This document shows positions 6,316 through 6,657 of a DNA stretch of 6,657 bases, piece after piece (the first letter of the stretch is position 1; each line of letters begins with the position of its first letter). Position numbers and translations under genes: made by a program. This DNA is from Deltaproteobacteria bacterium (GTDB lineage: Bacteria; Desulfobacterota; Desulfobacteria; Desulfobacterales; SG8-13). Where the stretch lies: positions 3,384 to 10,040 of the forward strand of contig JAHEIV010000074.1 in the NCBI GenBank assembly GCA_024639205.1, given 5' to 3'. The notes below the pieces were generated by a model. The model had not been told where the DNA came from. It worked only from the letters and a program-made list of their open reading frames with translations, and did no database searches.

Positions 6316-6657
6316 ATGGCCTTCATCGCCGTGTTCCTCATATCCCTCTCCGCCCTTGCATTTGAAGTTCTGCTTACCCGTGTCTTCGCCATCAACCAGT
6401 GGAATCACCTTTCCTTTATGGTCATCGGTATCGCTCTGCTGGGCTTTGCCGCGGGCGGCACCTGGCTGAGCATTCTCGACGCAAAAAGCATCGATTGGGA
6501 AAAACGCCTTTCGACCGACCGCACGATGGCCGTGATCGTCGTGCTCTACATTTTCAGCACGATCTTCTCCTTTCTATCGCTCAACGGCCTGCCTCTCGAT
6601 TACTTTCGCCTGCCCCTGGAGCCGATCCAGGGGCTGTACCTGCTGCTTGCTTTTATC
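6316..6657 (+). CDS. Multi-spanning membrane protein resembling spermidine-synthase-like (SpeE-type) proteins, partial
   Basis: The frame is open from an ATG at 6316 to the right edge, giving 114 codons; the C-terminus lies outside. The visible part holds about four hydrophobic segments (3-19, 32-53, 71-90 and from 105 on). The N-terminal pattern SALAFEVLLTRVFA followed by FMVIGIALLGFAAGG resembles the start of large bacterial membrane proteins in which six or more helices precede a spermidine-synthase-like Rossmann domain. The Glu and the LTR of the first helix are typical of that group. Whether the catalytic domain is present cannot be seen. The start lies 3 nt after the methyltransferase stop, with AGGGG at 6301-6305 as a possible ribosome site inside the upstream gene, so the two are probably co-transcribed. 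The membrane-protein call is firm; the family call is tentative. Confidence 0.65.
   Translation, partial: MAFIAVFLISLSALAFEVLLTRVFAINQWNHLSFMVIGIALLGFAAGGTWLSILDAKSIDWEKRLSTDRTMAVIVVLYIFSTIFSFLSLNGLPLDYFRLPLEPIQGLYLLLAFI

Noticed and set aside
1..6657. Mobile elements, CRISPR arrays, tRNA or rRNA genes
   Set aside because: I saw no transposase, terminal inverted repeats, regularly spaced repeats or RNA gene signatures on either strand; genes are tightly packed throughout.

Overview
The window reads as a piece of a Gram-negative bacterial chromosome, most likely a deltaproteobacterium (Desulfobacterota, perhaps a Desulfosarcina-like sulfate reducer). This is inferred from the gene families present (a TPR-associated TRAP transporter, paired short bactofilins, an exported PCMT-like methyltransferase and a membrane spermidine-synthase-like protein) and the moderately GC-rich composition. 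It is not proven by any marker gene.

Layout. Two divergent transcription units share a 130-bp AT-rich spacer (5457-5586). Leftward (minus strand) runs a tight seven-gene cluster in this order: bactofilin 1 (5456-5058), bactofilin 2 (4985-4590), TatT lipoprotein (4597-3650), DctP-type binding protein (3649-2612), TRAP small permease DctQ (2545-2066), TRAP large permease DctM (2069-768), and a secreted HExxH metallopeptidase cut by the left edge (690 to below 1). Bactofilin 2 and tatT overlap by 8 nt. The tatT stop abuts the dctP start. dctQ and dctM overlap by an ATGA. Rightward (plus strand) runs a PCMT-family methyltransferase with an N-terminal signal-like segment (5587-6312), then, after 3 nt, a multi-spanning membrane protein resembling the N-terminal half of spermidine-synthase-like proteins (6316 to beyond 6657). 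No stretch over 300 bases lacks a gene. No RNA gene, mobile element, CRISPR array or long repeat was seen.

How the genes may work together. TatT, DctP, DctQ and DctM form a complete TPAT (tetratricopeptide-repeat-protein-associated TRAP transporter). A periplasmic TPR-like lipoprotein docks with the binding protein, which delivers a ligand to the ion-coupled Q/M permease. The binding protein has Trp where classical TRAP binding proteins carry the carboxylate-binding Arg, so its ligand is probably not an ordinary organic acid. The two bactofilins at the head of the unit would polymerise under the membrane and could place the transporter or the cell-wall machinery; this link is inferred from gene order only. 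The rightward pair looks like an unrelated unit.

The most interesting candidate system is the conserved-looking unit bactofilin - bactofilin - TPAT - secreted metallopeptidase. Each family is known. Their combination, and the ligand of the transporter, are what deserve attention.
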